58,475 nucleotides of DNA, from the NCBI GenBank assembly GCA_965247705.1, contig CBDFHV010000046.1, positions 1-58,475 of the forward strand, given 5' to 3'. The notes below the pieces were generated by a model. That model did not search any database. It was not told the DNA's origin and saw only the letters and a program-made list of their open reading frames with translations. Both the position numbers and the translations under genes were made by a program. Shown here in pieces: positions 1 to 8,970 of this stretch (positions are counted from its first letter, which is position 1; each line of letters opens with the position of its first letter). The DNA comes from CBDFHV01 sp965247705 (lineage in GTDB: Bacteria; Pseudomonadota; Alphaproteobacteria; Rhodospirillales; CAMCUA01).

Positions 1-23
1 GCCGCGCTCTTCGGCCGCCGTTC

Positions 24-910
24 CTACCCGTCTGCCGCGCAGCGCATACCGATGTGACGGTGGCCCCGGGTCGGGTTTCGGGAAAAGCCGCTGCGGAAAT
101 AGGTGGTGAGCCTTTCGGCCGCGACGTCGAAGACGTGATCGCCGCCGCGGGTCACCCGCTCCCCCGGATCGTCCCCATCCTCGCAACCGTCCGCCGGATC
201 GTAGGGATAGGGACGGAACAAACCGAGGTCCATTCGGCCACGTTGCCGGCCATGTGGTGCAGGCCTTCCGGCGTCGCCCCGTCGGGGAGCGCGGCGACCG
301 GCTCGGTCTCTCCCGAGGCGCGTCCGTAGGCGGCACGGCCCCGGCTCGGCGCCTCGGCGCCCCAGGGATAGGGCCGGCCGGCGCGGCCGCGAGCAGCCGC
401 TTCCCATTCCGCTTCGGTGGGAAGGCGGGCGCCCCGCCAATGGCAATAGGCGGTGGCGCCGGGCCAGGTGACCTCGTTGACGGGATGGTCGGCCAGATCG
501 GGCGCGGCGGCGAAGCGGCCCCCCCGAATGCCGATTTGGGAATCGGAATCGTCCAGCTCCACGTAGGGGACCCGGCCGCCGTCGCGCACCATCAGGCGAT
601 CAGCGTCGGCCCCCGCGACGTGCTTCGGGGTCACCGCGCCGAAGTCGGCATCGGCCACGGGGCGAACATCCAGCGCATTGAGGAAGGCGGCGAATTGGCC
701 GTTGGTAACCTCGAACCGGTCAAGGCGAAAGGGCTTCAGGGTGATCGTATGGACCGGCCGCGCCTGTGGCCCGCCGACCGCATGGCCCAAGGTGTATTCG
801 CCACCCTCGAAGCGAACCATCTCGGCGATAGCGGACGCGGGCATCTGCAGGGCGGCAACCACCACTGCCGCAAGAACCGTCATTGTCCTGGGTTTCACGG
901 CCTCACCCAT
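24..910 (-). pseudogene. FGE-sulfatase (SUMF1-type) domain protein, frameshifted
   Basis: The reading frame from the ATG at 910 gives a signal-peptide-like N-terminus (MTVLAAVVVAALQMPASAIA) and then a formylglycine-generating-enzyme-type fold: FEGGEYTLG, PVNEVTWPGATAYCHWRG, RLPTEAEWEAAARG and GNVAEWT. After GNVAEWTS (near 230) the frame turns into unrelated residues. The family-like continuation (LFRPYPYDP, RVTRGGD, RNPTRGHRHIGMRC) lies in another frame and stops at 24, so one base appears to be missing. The Cys pair of true sulfatase-activating enzymes is not seen, so this would be a secreted FGE-fold protein of unknown substrate. The ATG overlaps the stop of the upstream cupin gene by 8 bases, suggesting one transcript. 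A sequencing error could explain the frameshift. Confidence 0.75.
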
Positions 911-1262
911 GCACGGGAGGCCCGTAGTAACCCTGAGTGCCCTGGGAAAATTCGATGAATTCGCAGGCCTCGTCGCCGATGGTCCAGGCATCGTGGCCCG
1001 GCGGCAGCATCATCACGTCACCGGCCGCGAAGGTCTCCTCCGCACCGTCGTTCATGCGGATGCGGATGGCGCCTGACAGGACGTAGGCCACGTGGGCATG
1101 GGGACAGGCCTTGGTGACGCCGCCGGGCTCGAAGCGCACCTTCTTCGCCATCACCCCATCCAGATCGATGACCTGGCGGATGATTCCTTCGACACCCTCG
1201 CGCCGGATTTCTTCCTTTTCCGCGCCGGCGAGCGACGCCTTCAACATGCGGGGTAATGGCAT
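903..1262 (-). CDS. Small single-domain cupin protein
   Basis: A 119-residue protein with one cupin barrel. Motif 1 is visible as PHAHVAYVLSG with the His-x-His pair, and motif 2 as AGDVMMLPPGHDAW. The N-terminal part (EEIRREGVEGIIRQVIDLDGVMAKKVRFEPGG) fits a small metal-binding cupin that could be a sensor, an isomerase or a dioxygenase; nothing in the sequence decides which. A purine-rich GGGAGGGG precedes the ATG by about 10 bases. Its 3' end overlaps the start of the frameshifted FGE-domain gene, so the two were probably cotranscribed. Confidence 0.8.
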   Translation of the reverse strand: MPLPRMLKASLAGAEKEEIRREGVEGIIRQVIDLDGVMAKKVRFEPGGVTKACPHAHVAYVLSGAIRIRMNDGAEETFAAGDVMMLPPGHDAWTIGDEACEFIEFSQGTQGYYGPPVHG

Positions 1263-1345
1263 TGCGGTAGCCCCTCCCTATGTGCGAACCCGGGCCCAGA
1301 GGATAATCCACGACGGCCCGAAATCCCAAGAAAGACGCGACACCT

Positions 1346-1960
1346 TCAGGGGCGGATCCAGGATTCAGAGAAAGCCAGGAAGGTTGTCTTGATCTCCCGT
1401 CCCGCCATGTCGCGCGTTGTCGGCCGGCCCGGCAGGACATCGCCGTTGACGGTTGCCACGGCCCGGTCGGCGCTGACGAACACACTCAACATCTCGTGCA
1501 TTCCGGTCGCCGACTTGTCTACCGGCAAATGAACGGCGAAGGGCTCTCCCAGCTCCTCCCAGGAGAGGCGAACCTCCAGGTCGCGGCTGCGGACCGTCTC
1601 GGCGTAGGAGGAAAAAGGGTCTCCCGAAGCCTCGATGTCGATCAATGATTCGTAGGCCAAGCCCCGGAGTGCCGGCAGATCCTGGAAAGCGCCGAAATAG
1701 GACAGATAGTCCGAGATCAGCCAGTGGGCGAGCGGTTCGTTGTCGGTGATGCAGACATTTTCGGCGCCGGCAGACGAGCCTTGCGTCCGCGGAGAACGCA
1801 GCATCACAAGGGCATGGCCCCGGCCGTGGGGCGACAACACCACCCGGAAAAAGCTGAGCAGCGTCACAAACGGGCCCTCGGTGGCCTCCTTGAGCGACAT
1901 GCCGGGGTTTTCACCCGACCAATCGACGGATCCAGCAATGATAGGGGGGACCGTTGCCAT
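1346..1960 (-). CDS. Hypothetical protein, about 204 residues
   Basis: I do not recognise the family. The frame is open further upstream, but the likely start is the ATG at 1960 or the adjacent ATG at 1963 (MMATVPPIIAG). An AAGGAG lies 3 to 6 bases before them, while the upstream residues are low-complexity Arg/Pro-rich read-through. The protein looks soluble and acidic: it has no signal peptide or membrane helix, and includes the segments SVDWSGENPGMSLKEATEGPFVTLLSFF, DNEPLAHWLISDYLSYFG and RLSWEELGEPFAVHLP. It stands alone on the minus strand between the cupin gene and a TctA remnant. Confidence 0.6.
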   Translation of the reverse strand: MATVPPIIAGSVDWSGENPGMSLKEATEGPFVTLLSFFRVVLSPHGRGHALVMLRSPRTQGSSAGAENVCITDNEPLAHWLISDYLSYFGAFQDLPALRGLAYESLIDIEASGDPFSSYAETVRSRDLEVRLSWEELGEPFAVHLPVDKSATGMHEMLSVFVSADRAVATVNGDVLPGRPTTRDMAGREIKTTFLAFSESWIRP

Positions 1961-2156
1961 CATACTCTCCTTGCTCAGCTCGGATTTCGTTGCGAGGCGC
2001 CCAATTTTAGTTGTCCACATCAAGCACGTGTTGCCCATCGTTCGCCACTTCGAACGCCAAGGCAAGACGCGATGCAAGGGACAGGGGTGGCGCCACCAGC
2101 CGCGCAATTGCCGGCGCCGGCAAAGCGGCGAAGGATCCGGAATTCGAAGCGGCGGC

Positions 2157-2756
2157 GGCACGGTCATGGGAATCTGCATCGGCGCCCTGCCCGGCCTCGG
2201 TGCGACGATGGGCATTGTATTGCTCATCCCACTCACGTTCGGTATCGATCCGCTGATCGCGCTTGGGATGATGGCGGGAATTTACAACGGCGCCATCTAC
2301 GGCGGCGCCATACCCGCCATCCTGCTGCGCATACTCGGAACGCCGACCGCCATCGCGACCACCTTCGACGGATATCCCATGGCCCAGAGGGGCGAGGCGG
2401 CTTACGCCTTGCAGAACGCGGTGGTGTCCTCGGCCATCGGCGGCATGGCCAGCGCCGTGGCCCTGATGACCATGGCACCACCCTTGGCCAGGGTGGCCCT
2501 GGCGTTCGGGCCTGCCGAGATCTCTTGGACCGCCACATTCGGCTTGGCGAGTATCGCCGTCTTGTTGGGCAGCAGTCCCGTCAAGGGCTTGTTGAGCGCT
2601 TGCCTTGGACTCATGCTCGGCACCATCGGGATCGACCAGGTCTCGGGCCATGAGCGGTTCACGTTCGACACCATGGACCTTGTGGGCGGACTGCACGTGG
2701 TGGTTCTGCTGACCGGACTGTTCGCCCTGTACGATGAGCCCGCGACAAGCCTGCAA
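2157..2756 (+). pseudogene. TctA-type tripartite tricarboxylate transporter permease, remnant
   Basis: About 195 codons clearly resemble the N-terminal half of TctA, the large membrane subunit of tripartite tricarboxylate transporters: GALPGLGATMGIVLLIPLTFGIDP, AGIYNGAIYGGAIPAILL, GTPTAIATTFDGYPMA, LGTIGIDQVSGHERFTF. Complete TctA has about 500 residues, so more than half is missing. Homology begins abruptly after a non-matching lead-in and ends near LTGLFALYDEP, where the frame runs into the antisense of the M81 gene. Just upstream, the +1 frame around 2100-2150 reads AIAGAGKAAKDPEFEAAAA, which is reminiscent of a TctC (Bug) C-terminus. This suggests a deletion that fused remnants of a tct operon. 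Confidence 0.7.
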
Positions 2757-2786
2757 ACATTGCAGGTGCTGTACCCTTTGCGGCCC

Positions 2787-4307
2787 CTACCCCGTCCTTT
2801 TGAACGCCTCCCCCAGCGGCGAAACCCGCACCCCGTCCCGCAGGTTGCGGTAGTCGAGCTTGCGGGTGTCGGCGGTGACCGGGCCGGGGGCTTCGACGAC
2901 CAGGATTTCCTCGGCCAGGTCCTGGAAATGGTTGCGGAAGTGGACCGAGCTTTTGAGCACCATGATTTTCTGGTCGGCGGGCTCGATGCCGACGCAGCGG
3001 AACATCTCCTGGTCGGCGGCCTGCTGCTTGGCGCTGGCGACAACGACCGAGACGCCGCCGATACGCAGTTCGGCCATGGGGCCCAGCTTCATGCGGGCGC
3101 CTTTGTACATGGGGCCGGTGGCGGTGAACTGACCGTCGCCCAGCGCCTGTACCCGGAAGGTGCCGTGGAACGGCACGTGTCCCGGCTGGCCGGTGAGGGC
3201 GCCCAGATCGACGGTGATCTCCGCGTCGACGCCGGCCCCGTGGGCGGCGGTCGCCACCGCCGGGTCGCAAAACAGGCCCATAACGGCGTTTTGCGCATCC
3301 TGGCGGACCAGTTCCTCGAGAATGCCCACCGTATCGCAGTTGCCGCCGCCGCCCGGGTTGTCCTGGGTATCGGCGAGGACGATGGGCTTTGAAGCGGAGC
3401 GCGCCTTCTCGATCGCCAGCCGCACGCCCTCGGCCGGCGAATAGAGGGTGCCGGCGAATTCCGCCTCGGCGTCCAGGAAGGCCTGGTTCAGTCGCTCGGC
3501 CACCGCGTCCGCCGCCGCCTGGGTGCGCCCATAGGCGATCACCGAGGGGGTGGCGTAGGGCACGTCGCCGAGGGGAAATCCGGCCTGGACGGAGGCGGTG
3601 ACCGCATCGGGCTCTTGCAGGTCGTCGAGCATCGCCACCAGGCGGCTCATGGGCGGCACCAGGGTGCACTGCCAGTTGAGCGGCGCCAAGTAGGGAAGCT
3701 GGCGGAACGCCTTGGCGAACGGCCGTCCCACCTCCAGGCGCGCCTGCAGCGATCGCGCCGCCCGCTCGCCGGTTTCGTAGCGATCGATGTGGGGGTAGGT
3801 GCGGAACGTCTCCAACACATCGGCGTGCTTCACCATGGCCGGCGACACCATGGCGTGATAGTCGAGGCTGGCGGCGATCGGCATGTCGGGGCCGACCACA
3901 TCGCGCACCCGGCGCAGCAATTCGCCCTCTCCGTCGTCGAAGGCTTCCGCCACCATGGCCCCATGGAGACAGAAGTAGAGCGCATCCGGCCGGTCCGCGG
4001 CGGAGGCCATCAGCGCCTCGAGGTCCTCGACCAACATGCCGGCGATGCGTTCGTAGGCGTCCGCCGTCACGTGGGCAGACGGCACGGCGCTGCACCACAG
4101 CAGGGGCACCAGACGGTGGCCCCGCTCGGTCATCCGGTCCTGGAAGCCGTTGACGCTGAAGGTGAAGCCTTTCAGCGCCTCGAATAGATCCGCGCCCCGG
4201 GCCAGTGGCGGCCGGCCGCCGTCGCAGGTAAAGGCCTCGTAGTTCGCCTTCACGGGGGCGAAGGTGTTGGTCTCGTGATGCCAGCCGCCGACGGCGATGG
4301 TCGCCAT
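2787..4307 (-). CDS. M81 family metallopeptidase (MlrC-like)
   Basis: A 506-residue protein of the M81/DUF1485 plus MlrC C-terminal family, whose founder is the microcystin-degrading enzyme MlrC. Family signatures are GGWHHETNTF at the N-terminus, YFCLHGAM, SLDYHA and TYPHIDRYETGERAA, with likely zinc ligands among these His and Asp residues. LADTQDNPGGGGNCDT sits in the second half. GGAGG lies 8 bases before the ATG. The gene follows dctM by 13 bases and is the last gene of the TRAP operon, so it probably hydrolyses an amide or peptide-like compound brought in by the transporter. The natural substrate cannot be read from the sequence. Confidence 0.85.
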   Translation of the reverse strand: MATIAVGGWHHETNTFAPVKANYEAFTCDGGRPPLARGADLFEALKGFTFSVNGFQDRMTERGHRLVPLLWCSAVPSAHVTADAYERIAGMLVEDLEALMASAADRPDALYFCLHGAMVAEAFDDGEGELLRRVRDVVGPDMPIAASLDYHAMVSPAMVKHADVLETFRTYPHIDRYETGERAARSLQARLEVGRPFAKAFRQLPYLAPLNWQCTLVPPMSRLVAMLDDLQEPDAVTASVQAGFPLGDVPYATPSVIAYGRTQAAADAVAERLNQAFLDAEAEFAGTLYSPAEGVRLAIEKARSASKPIVLADTQDNPGGGGNCDTVGILEELVRQDAQNAVMGLFCDPAVATAAHGAGVDAEITVDLGALTGQPGHVPFHGTFRVQALGDGQFTATGPMYKGARMKLGPMAELRIGGVSVVVASAKQQAADQEMFRCVGIEPADQKIMVLKSSVHFRNHFQDLAEEILVVEAPGPVTADTRKLDYRNLRDGVRVSPLGEAFKRTG

Positions 4308-4320
4308 GGAATGTACCTCC

Positions 4321-5604
4321 CTATTCGGGGCCCATGATCAGGTTGGGTAGGAACAGGGTCAGGGGCGGGATGTAGGTGATCAGAAGCAACACGATGATCA
4401 GCGGAATGAAGAACGGAATCATCGCGATGGTCACCTTCTCGAAGCTCACCTTGCCCACCTCGACCACGATGTAAAGGCCGATTCCCATGGGCGGAGTGGC
4501 CATGCCGATCAGCAGCGCGTTGGTGATGATGAGGCCGAAATGGATGCGGTCGATGCCGAACTGATCGGTGATCGGCAGCAGCATGGGCACCAGGATCAGC
4601 TTGGCGGGAATACCCTCCACCACCGTGCCGATCAGCAGCAGGAACACCAATAGCAAGGCCAAGAAGACGTAAACGTTATCGGTCGTCAGCAGGACCAGAT
4701 TGGCCAAGGCCTGGGGCACCTGCTCGATGGCCAGCAGCCATCCCATGACCTGGGAATAGCCGATGATGATCATGATTACCGATGTGATCAGCATGGTGTC
4801 GGTCAATGCCGTCCACAGCTTGCGCCAGCTGATGGTGCGATAGAGGACGCCGAGCAGCAACGAGTATGCACAAGCAAGCACGCCGGCCTCGGTCGCCGTC
4901 GTGAAGCCGGTGGTGATGGCGCCGAGAATGATCCCCGGGGCAATCAGGGCGGCGATGCCGTCGACGGCGCAGTCGCGCACCTGGACCAGCGTGGCGCGGG
5001 GCTCGCGGGGGAACCCCCGACGCTCGGCGATGGCCCGGTTGAACAGCATCAGGGCAACGCCGATCAGGATGCCCGGAATGATGCCGGCCAGGAACAGCCT
5101 TCCCACCGAGGTGTTGGACAGGAAGGCGTAAATGACGAGGCTGATGGAGGGCGGGATGATCGGACCGATGACGGCCGAGGCGACCGTCAGCGCGGCGGCG
5201 AAGTCGACAGGGTAGCCACGTTCCCGCATCGCCTTGATCTCGACCATGCCGAGGCCGGCGATGTCGGCGACGGCAGCGCCCGAAACGCCGGCGAAGATCA
5301 TCGAGGCGAGCACATTGACCTGGGCCAGTCCGGCCCGAAAGTGGCCGACCAGCGCCGCGGCGAAGTTGAAGATCTTGTCGGTCATGCCGACGGCGTTCAT
5401 CAGGTTGCCGGCCATGATGAAGAAAGGGACGGCGAGCAGAGCCGGGTTCTCGACGCCTTCCAGAACGTGCAGCGGAAGCACGTAGATTTCGTCGGAGAAG
5501 CCGGCGACCAACAGGGAGACCAGAACCGCCGTGCCGATCGCCATGGTGATCGGCACGCGTGCCAGAAGCAGGGCCATGAAGCCGATAAAAAGGATCCAGG
5601 CCAT
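4321..5604 (-). CDS. dctM: TRAP transporter large permease
   Basis: A 427-residue, very hydrophobic protein with about 12 predicted membrane segments, the usual size of DctM. Characteristic segments include GVSGAAVADIAGLGMVEIKAM, VGRLFLAGIIPGILIGVALM, TGFTTATEAGVLACAYSLLLG and MATPPMGIGLYIV. It is the sodium-driven channel subunit of a TRAP (tripartite ATP-independent periplasmic) importer in the inner membrane. It lies between the small permease (14 bases upstream) and the M81 hydrolase (13 bases downstream), a tight operon. Confidence 0.93.
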   Translation of the reverse strand: MAWILFIGFMALLLARVPITMAIGTAVLVSLLVAGFSDEIYVLPLHVLEGVENPALLAVPFFIMAGNLMNAVGMTDKIFNFAAALVGHFRAGLAQVNVLASMIFAGVSGAAVADIAGLGMVEIKAMRERGYPVDFAAALTVASAVIGPIIPPSISLVIYAFLSNTSVGRLFLAGIIPGILIGVALMLFNRAIAERRGFPREPRATLVQVRDCAVDGIAALIAPGIILGAITTGFTTATEAGVLACAYSLLLGVLYRTISWRKLWTALTDTMLITSVIMIIIGYSQVMGWLLAIEQVPQALANLVLLTTDNVYVFLALLLVFLLLIGTVVEGIPAKLILVPMLLPITDQFGIDRIHFGLIITNALLIGMATPPMGIGLYIVVEVGKVSFEKVTIAMIPFFIPLIIVLLLITYIPPLTLFLPNLIMGPE

Positions 5605-5618
5605 GTCGGATCAGGTGC

Positions 5619-6146
5619 TCAGGCGTGACCGGAGGACGGATGGTGGGGCGCGTCCCGCCCGGCAACCGCGTATGCCGTGTCGACGACGTAGTTGAGGAGG
5701 ATCAGGGCACAGGAGATGAACAGCGGTATGGACATGACGTAGCGCTGCACCTGGTGTCCGAACAAAAGGACCATCTCGATCTCGCCAACCTGCCGAGCGA
5801 TAATTTCTGGCGCGTGCCACAGCATCACCGACATCAGCGCAACGATGACGAAGTTCACAAAGAGACGCAGCGTAAGCTGCCAGGCCGGTCCCAGGCGGTC
5901 ATGAATGAAGTCGATGGTGATGTCGCGCCGCAGCCGGTAAAGGACGAAAAACCCGAAGAAGGTCATCCAAACGAAGATCACCACGCTCCACGGAAACACC
6001 CAGAGGATTCCCTTATCAAATATCGCCCGTAGCGAGATGTTGGCGACGTTGATGAGGAGTAGAACCGCCAGGCAGGCGTTTGCGAGCACGTGGAAGACGC
6101 GCGCGCAAACGCCCAGCCAACGGTCGATCAGGTCGATGACCGGCAT
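5619..6146 (-). CDS. dctQ: TRAP transporter small permease
   Basis: A 175-residue protein with four predicted membrane segments and the DctQ pattern: LIDRWLGVCARVFHVLANACLAVLLLINVANISLR followed by WVFPWSVVIFVWMTFFGFFVLYRLRRDITIDF. DctQ pairs with DctM and is required for transport by the complex. It starts 21 bases after the dctP stop and ends 14 bases before dctM. The C-terminal tail (DAPHHPSSGHA) is hydrophilic and probably cytoplasmic. Confidence 0.9.
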   Translation of the reverse strand: MPVIDLIDRWLGVCARVFHVLANACLAVLLLINVANISLRAIFDKGILWVFPWSVVIFVWMTFFGFFVLYRLRRDITIDFIHDRLGPAWQLTLRLFVNFVIVALMSVMLWHAPEIIARQVGEIEMVLLFGHQVQRYVMSIPLFISCALILLNYVVDTAYAVAGRDAPHHPSSGHA

Positions 6147-6167
6147 CGACGATAGGACGAGCAGATT

Positions 6168-7178
6168 CTAGGAGCCGCTGCGGGCGGCGTTGACGGCGGC
6201 TATGAAGCCTTTCGGTAGTTTTCCCTGCTGGTCACGCTTCTTGTAGAACTCCGCCATACTGGCGACGAAATCGTCGGTGGTGGGTTCCTCATACGTGACA
6301 CCCTTGGCTTTCATCCGTGCGATGGATGTCGTGGCCACCTCCATCATCACCTTGACGCTATAGGCCGACGCGTCCGCGTGCGCCCGGTCCACTGTCTTCC
6401 TAAGCTTCGGCGACAGCTCGCGGTAGGCCTTTGCATTGACCATGAAGCCGATGCCTTGCGGGAATTCGTTGTGGCGGATGATGTGCGGCGCCACCTCGTA
6501 GAACTTCATCGCCTCGACCAGGGCGATCGGGCTGTTGACCGCCTGAACGATGCCGCGCTTGATCGAGGAGTAGACCTCGGTCCATCCGAGCACGCGGACT
6601 TCGGCCCCGAGATGGGTCCAAGCTTCGGCCGCCAGTTGGTCCGGATGCATCCTGAGCTTGAGACCCTTGACGCCGCCAAGTTCCTTCCACGGCTTCCTGG
6701 TGACCATCACGCGGTAGGGCCCGCGCATGAATGCCGTCGGGTCGCCGATCAGGGCGACACCCGCCTTTTTCTCAATGTCGGCGAGCCAACCCTGGACCAG
6801 ATCCGTCTTCATGAAGCGGGACCAGTGCTCGCGGCTCTCGAACAGGAATGGCGAGCTCATGAATTTTATCTCGGGCACCCACTTGGACAGATAGCTGGTG
6901 CCGTCGGTGTAGACGTGAACGGTCCCCGCCTGGATCTGCTCGAGGATGGCGGCCGTCTTTCCCAACTGCTCGGACGGGTAGACGCGGACCGTGAGCTCGC
7001 CGCCCGAATACTCACCGACCTTGTCGGCAAAAAGCTGGAACGCTTTGCCCTCGGGACTGTCCGGCGGCATCTTGGTGGCAAGACGCCAGGATTCGGCATT
7101 GGCGGCGGCCGCCATACCAATGGTCGCCGCCAGGCCGAGGGCCATCGTGCGGCGCAAGAACGTGAAACGGTGGGGCAT
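6168..7178 (-). CDS. dctP: TRAP transporter substrate-binding protein
   Basis: A 336-residue periplasmic binding protein of the DctP family. It has a Sec signal (MPHRFTFLRRTMALGLAATIGMAAAANA) and the DctP pattern WRLATKMPPDSPEGKAFQLFADKVGEYSGGELTVRVYPSEQLG. The conserved ligand-carboxylate region includes RMHPDQLAAEAWTHLGAEVRVLGWTEVYSSIKRGIVQAVNSP, with the Arg expected to pair with an organic acid. It is the first gene of dctP-dctQ-dctM-M81. The start follows GGAGTGAAGGA by a short spacer. The ligand is unknown, but the M81 partner suggests an amide-containing acid. Confidence 0.9.
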   Translation of the reverse strand: MPHRFTFLRRTMALGLAATIGMAAAANAESWRLATKMPPDSPEGKAFQLFADKVGEYSGGELTVRVYPSEQLGKTAAILEQIQAGTVHVYTDGTSYLSKWVPEIKFMSSPFLFESREHWSRFMKTDLVQGWLADIEKKAGVALIGDPTAFMRGPYRVMVTRKPWKELGGVKGLKLRMHPDQLAAEAWTHLGAEVRVLGWTEVYSSIKRGIVQAVNSPIALVEAMKFYEVAPHIIRHNEFPQGIGFMVNAKAYRELSPKLRKTVDRAHADASAYSVKVMMEVATTSIARMKAKGVTYEEPTTDDFVASMAEFYKKRDQQGKLPKGFIAAVNAARSGS

Positions 7179-7220
7179 TCCTTCACTCCTCTCCCTGAGA
7201 TGTGTTCGCTTGGTCCGGTA

Positions 7221-7231
7221 TTGTCATACGA
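7221..7231. promoter_or_regulatory. Candidate GntR (FadR-subfamily) operator upstream of dctP
   Basis: TTGTCATACGA matches the FadR-type consensus TNGTNNNACNA at every fixed position. It lies about 43 bases before the dctP start in the only intergenic gap of the operon. FadR-type regulators often control TRAP operons for organic acids. No regulator gene lies beside it, so this is a prediction from one short match. Confidence 0.35.
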
Positions 7232-7279
7232 TTTAACACGGAAAGGAAGTCGCTTCCCGTGGGCGCCGTGGTGACCGTG

Positions 7280-8230
7280 TCAGCGGAACGCCGCTGGCGC
7301 CTCTTCCTCGCCGGCCGGGTCCTGGTGGATCAGCACCTCGGCGTTGGGAAACGCGTCCTCGACCGCGTACATCACCGTGTCGCCGATGGCATGGGCGTCG
7401 CGCAAGGGCATGTCGCCGTCCATTTCCAGGTGCAGTTGCACGAAGACGTGGGTCCCCGCCGACCGGGTGCGCATGTCGTGCACCGACTCCACCCCCTCGT
7501 GGGCCATGGCGATGTCGCGGATCCGCCGCCGGTCCTCGTCTGGCAGTTCCCGGTCCATCAGCACATCGATCGCATCGGTCACGATCTTCCAGGCGCCCCA
7601 GACGATGAAACCGGCCACCAGCAGGGCAAACAGGGGATCGGCCGCGGGCCACTCGAACTGGGTGGAAATGACCAGCGCCAGGATGACGCTGGCGTTGAGC
7701 AGCAGGTCCGACTGGTAGTGCAGCGAATCGGCCCCGATGGCCAGGGAACCGGTGCGCCGCACCACGTATTTCTGAAACACGACCAGGCACATGGTCACGA
7801 AGATGGTGAAGACGACGACCATGATACCGATGTCGGGGTTGGTCACCGGTCGGGAGTGGAACAGCCGTTCTCCGGCCTGAAGGGCCAGGAAGACCACCGA
7901 CCCGAGGATGAAAGTGGTTTGCCCCAGACCGGCCAGTGCTTCGGCCTTGCCGTGGCCAAAGCGGTGTTCCCGGTCGGCGGGCTGGGTGGCATGCCAGACG
8001 GCGAACATGTTGATGATGGAAGCGCCGGCGTCGAGAAGCGAATCCACCAAAGTCGACAGCAGGCTGACGGAATCGGTCTGCAACCAGGCCCACAGCTTGA
8101 CCCCGATCAACATCAAGGCGACGGCCACCGAGGCGTAGGTGGCGGCCCGCATCAGCCGCCAGGCTTTCTCGGGCGGCAAGGCCGTTTGGGACTCGGTCCC
8201 GGGCGGCGGGGACGGCGTCGGGTCGGTCAT
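7280..8230 (-). CDS. Cation diffusion facilitator family transporter (FieF/YiiP-like)
   Basis: A 316-residue inner-membrane efflux protein for divalent metals (Zn, Fe, Co or Cd). Six hydrophobic segments are followed by a cytoplasmic C-terminal domain. The metal-site pattern LLSTLVDSLLDAGASIINMFAV, then REHRFGHGKAEALAGL, then LAIGADSLHYQSDLLLNA matches the FieF/YiiP type. The C-terminal domain shows the usual HDMRTRSAGTHVFVQLHLEMDGDMPL His-rich dimer region. The gene ends one base before the stop of pdxH on the same strand, so the two are probably cotranscribed. Confidence 0.92.
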   Translation of the reverse strand: MTDPTPSPPPGTESQTALPPEKAWRLMRAATYASVAVALMLIGVKLWAWLQTDSVSLLSTLVDSLLDAGASIINMFAVWHATQPADREHRFGHGKAEALAGLGQTTFILGSVVFLALQAGERLFHSRPVTNPDIGIMVVVFTIFVTMCLVVFQKYVVRRTGSLAIGADSLHYQSDLLLNASVILALVISTQFEWPAADPLFALLVAGFIVWGAWKIVTDAIDVLMDRELPDEDRRRIRDIAMAHEGVESVHDMRTRSAGTHVFVQLHLEMDGDMPLRDAHAIGDTVMYAVEDAFPNAEVLIHQDPAGEEEAPAAFR

Positions 8231-8231
8231 C

Positions 8232-8831
8232 TTAAGGGAACAGCTTCTCCATCCGCCACGCCTCGCCGTCGCGGCGATAGACCGTGCGGTCGTGGAGACG
8301 GAAACGGTGAGAGGTCCAGAATTCGATCGCCTCGGGCACCAGCCGGAAGCCGGACCAGAACTCCGGCCGCGGCACTTTGCCGACGTGGAACTTGGCGGTG
8401 AACTCGGCGACCCGGCGTTCGAGAACGAATCGGCTCTCCATCACCGCCGACTGCCGCGACGCCCAGGCGCCGATCTGCGAGGCACGCGCGCGGGACTCGA
8501 AGTAGGCGTCCGCCTCGTCCACCGAAACCGGCTCCAAGGGCCCTTCCACCCGCACCTGACGACGGATGCTCTTCCAGTGGAAAAGAAGAGCCGCGTGCGG
8601 ATTGCCGGCGATTTCCCGGCCTTTGCGGCTGCCGAGATTGGTGTAGAAAACGAATCCGCGCTCGTCCACGTCCTTGAGCAGGACCATGCGTACGGACGGC
8701 ACGCCTTCGGGCGTGGATGTGGCAACGGCCATGGCGTTGGGATCGTTGGGCTCCCCTTGCTCCGCCTGTTGCATCCATTCCTTGAATTGCCCGAAGATAT
8801 TGGCGGTGGCAATGGCGGACATGGGCAGCAT
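8232..8831 (-). CDS. pdxH: Pyridoxamine 5'-phosphate oxidase
   Basis: A 199-residue FMN enzyme that oxidises pyridoxine or pyridoxamine 5'-phosphate to pyridoxal 5'-phosphate in vitamin B6 salvage. The FMN and substrate signature is clear: MAVATSTPEGVPSVRMVLLKDVDERGFVFYTNLGSRKG, then LLFHWKSIRRQVRVEG. The C-terminal family block is FWTSHRFRLHDRTVYRRDGEAWRMEKLFP. Length fits the family. An alternative start is the ATG three codons downstream. It is divergent from the small lipoprotein gene. Confidence 0.95.
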   Translation of the reverse strand: MLPMSAIATANIFGQFKEWMQQAEQGEPNDPNAMAVATSTPEGVPSVRMVLLKDVDERGFVFYTNLGSRKGREIAGNPHAALLFHWKSIRRQVRVEGPLEPVSVDEADAYFESRARASQIGAWASRQSAVMESRFVLERRVAEFTAKFHVGKVPRPEFWSGFRLVPEAIEFWTSHRFRLHDRTVYRRDGEAWRMEKLFP

Positions 8832-8970
8832 CCACTATATTATGCGCTAGGATTCCTTTCTGTGAGGCCCCGCCCAGGGCCGGCGTCGAAGCCGATGCCC
8901 CGCGACAGGGCGCTCAAGGGAAGGTAACCCCAGCCGAATGTCAAGTTCAGTGGATCGGAGGGTCAAGACC

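Noticed and set aside
2007..2756. 249-codon minus-strand frame opposite the TctA remnant
   Set aside because: Gln/His/Gly-rich antisense composition; the plus-strand TctA match explains the stretch.
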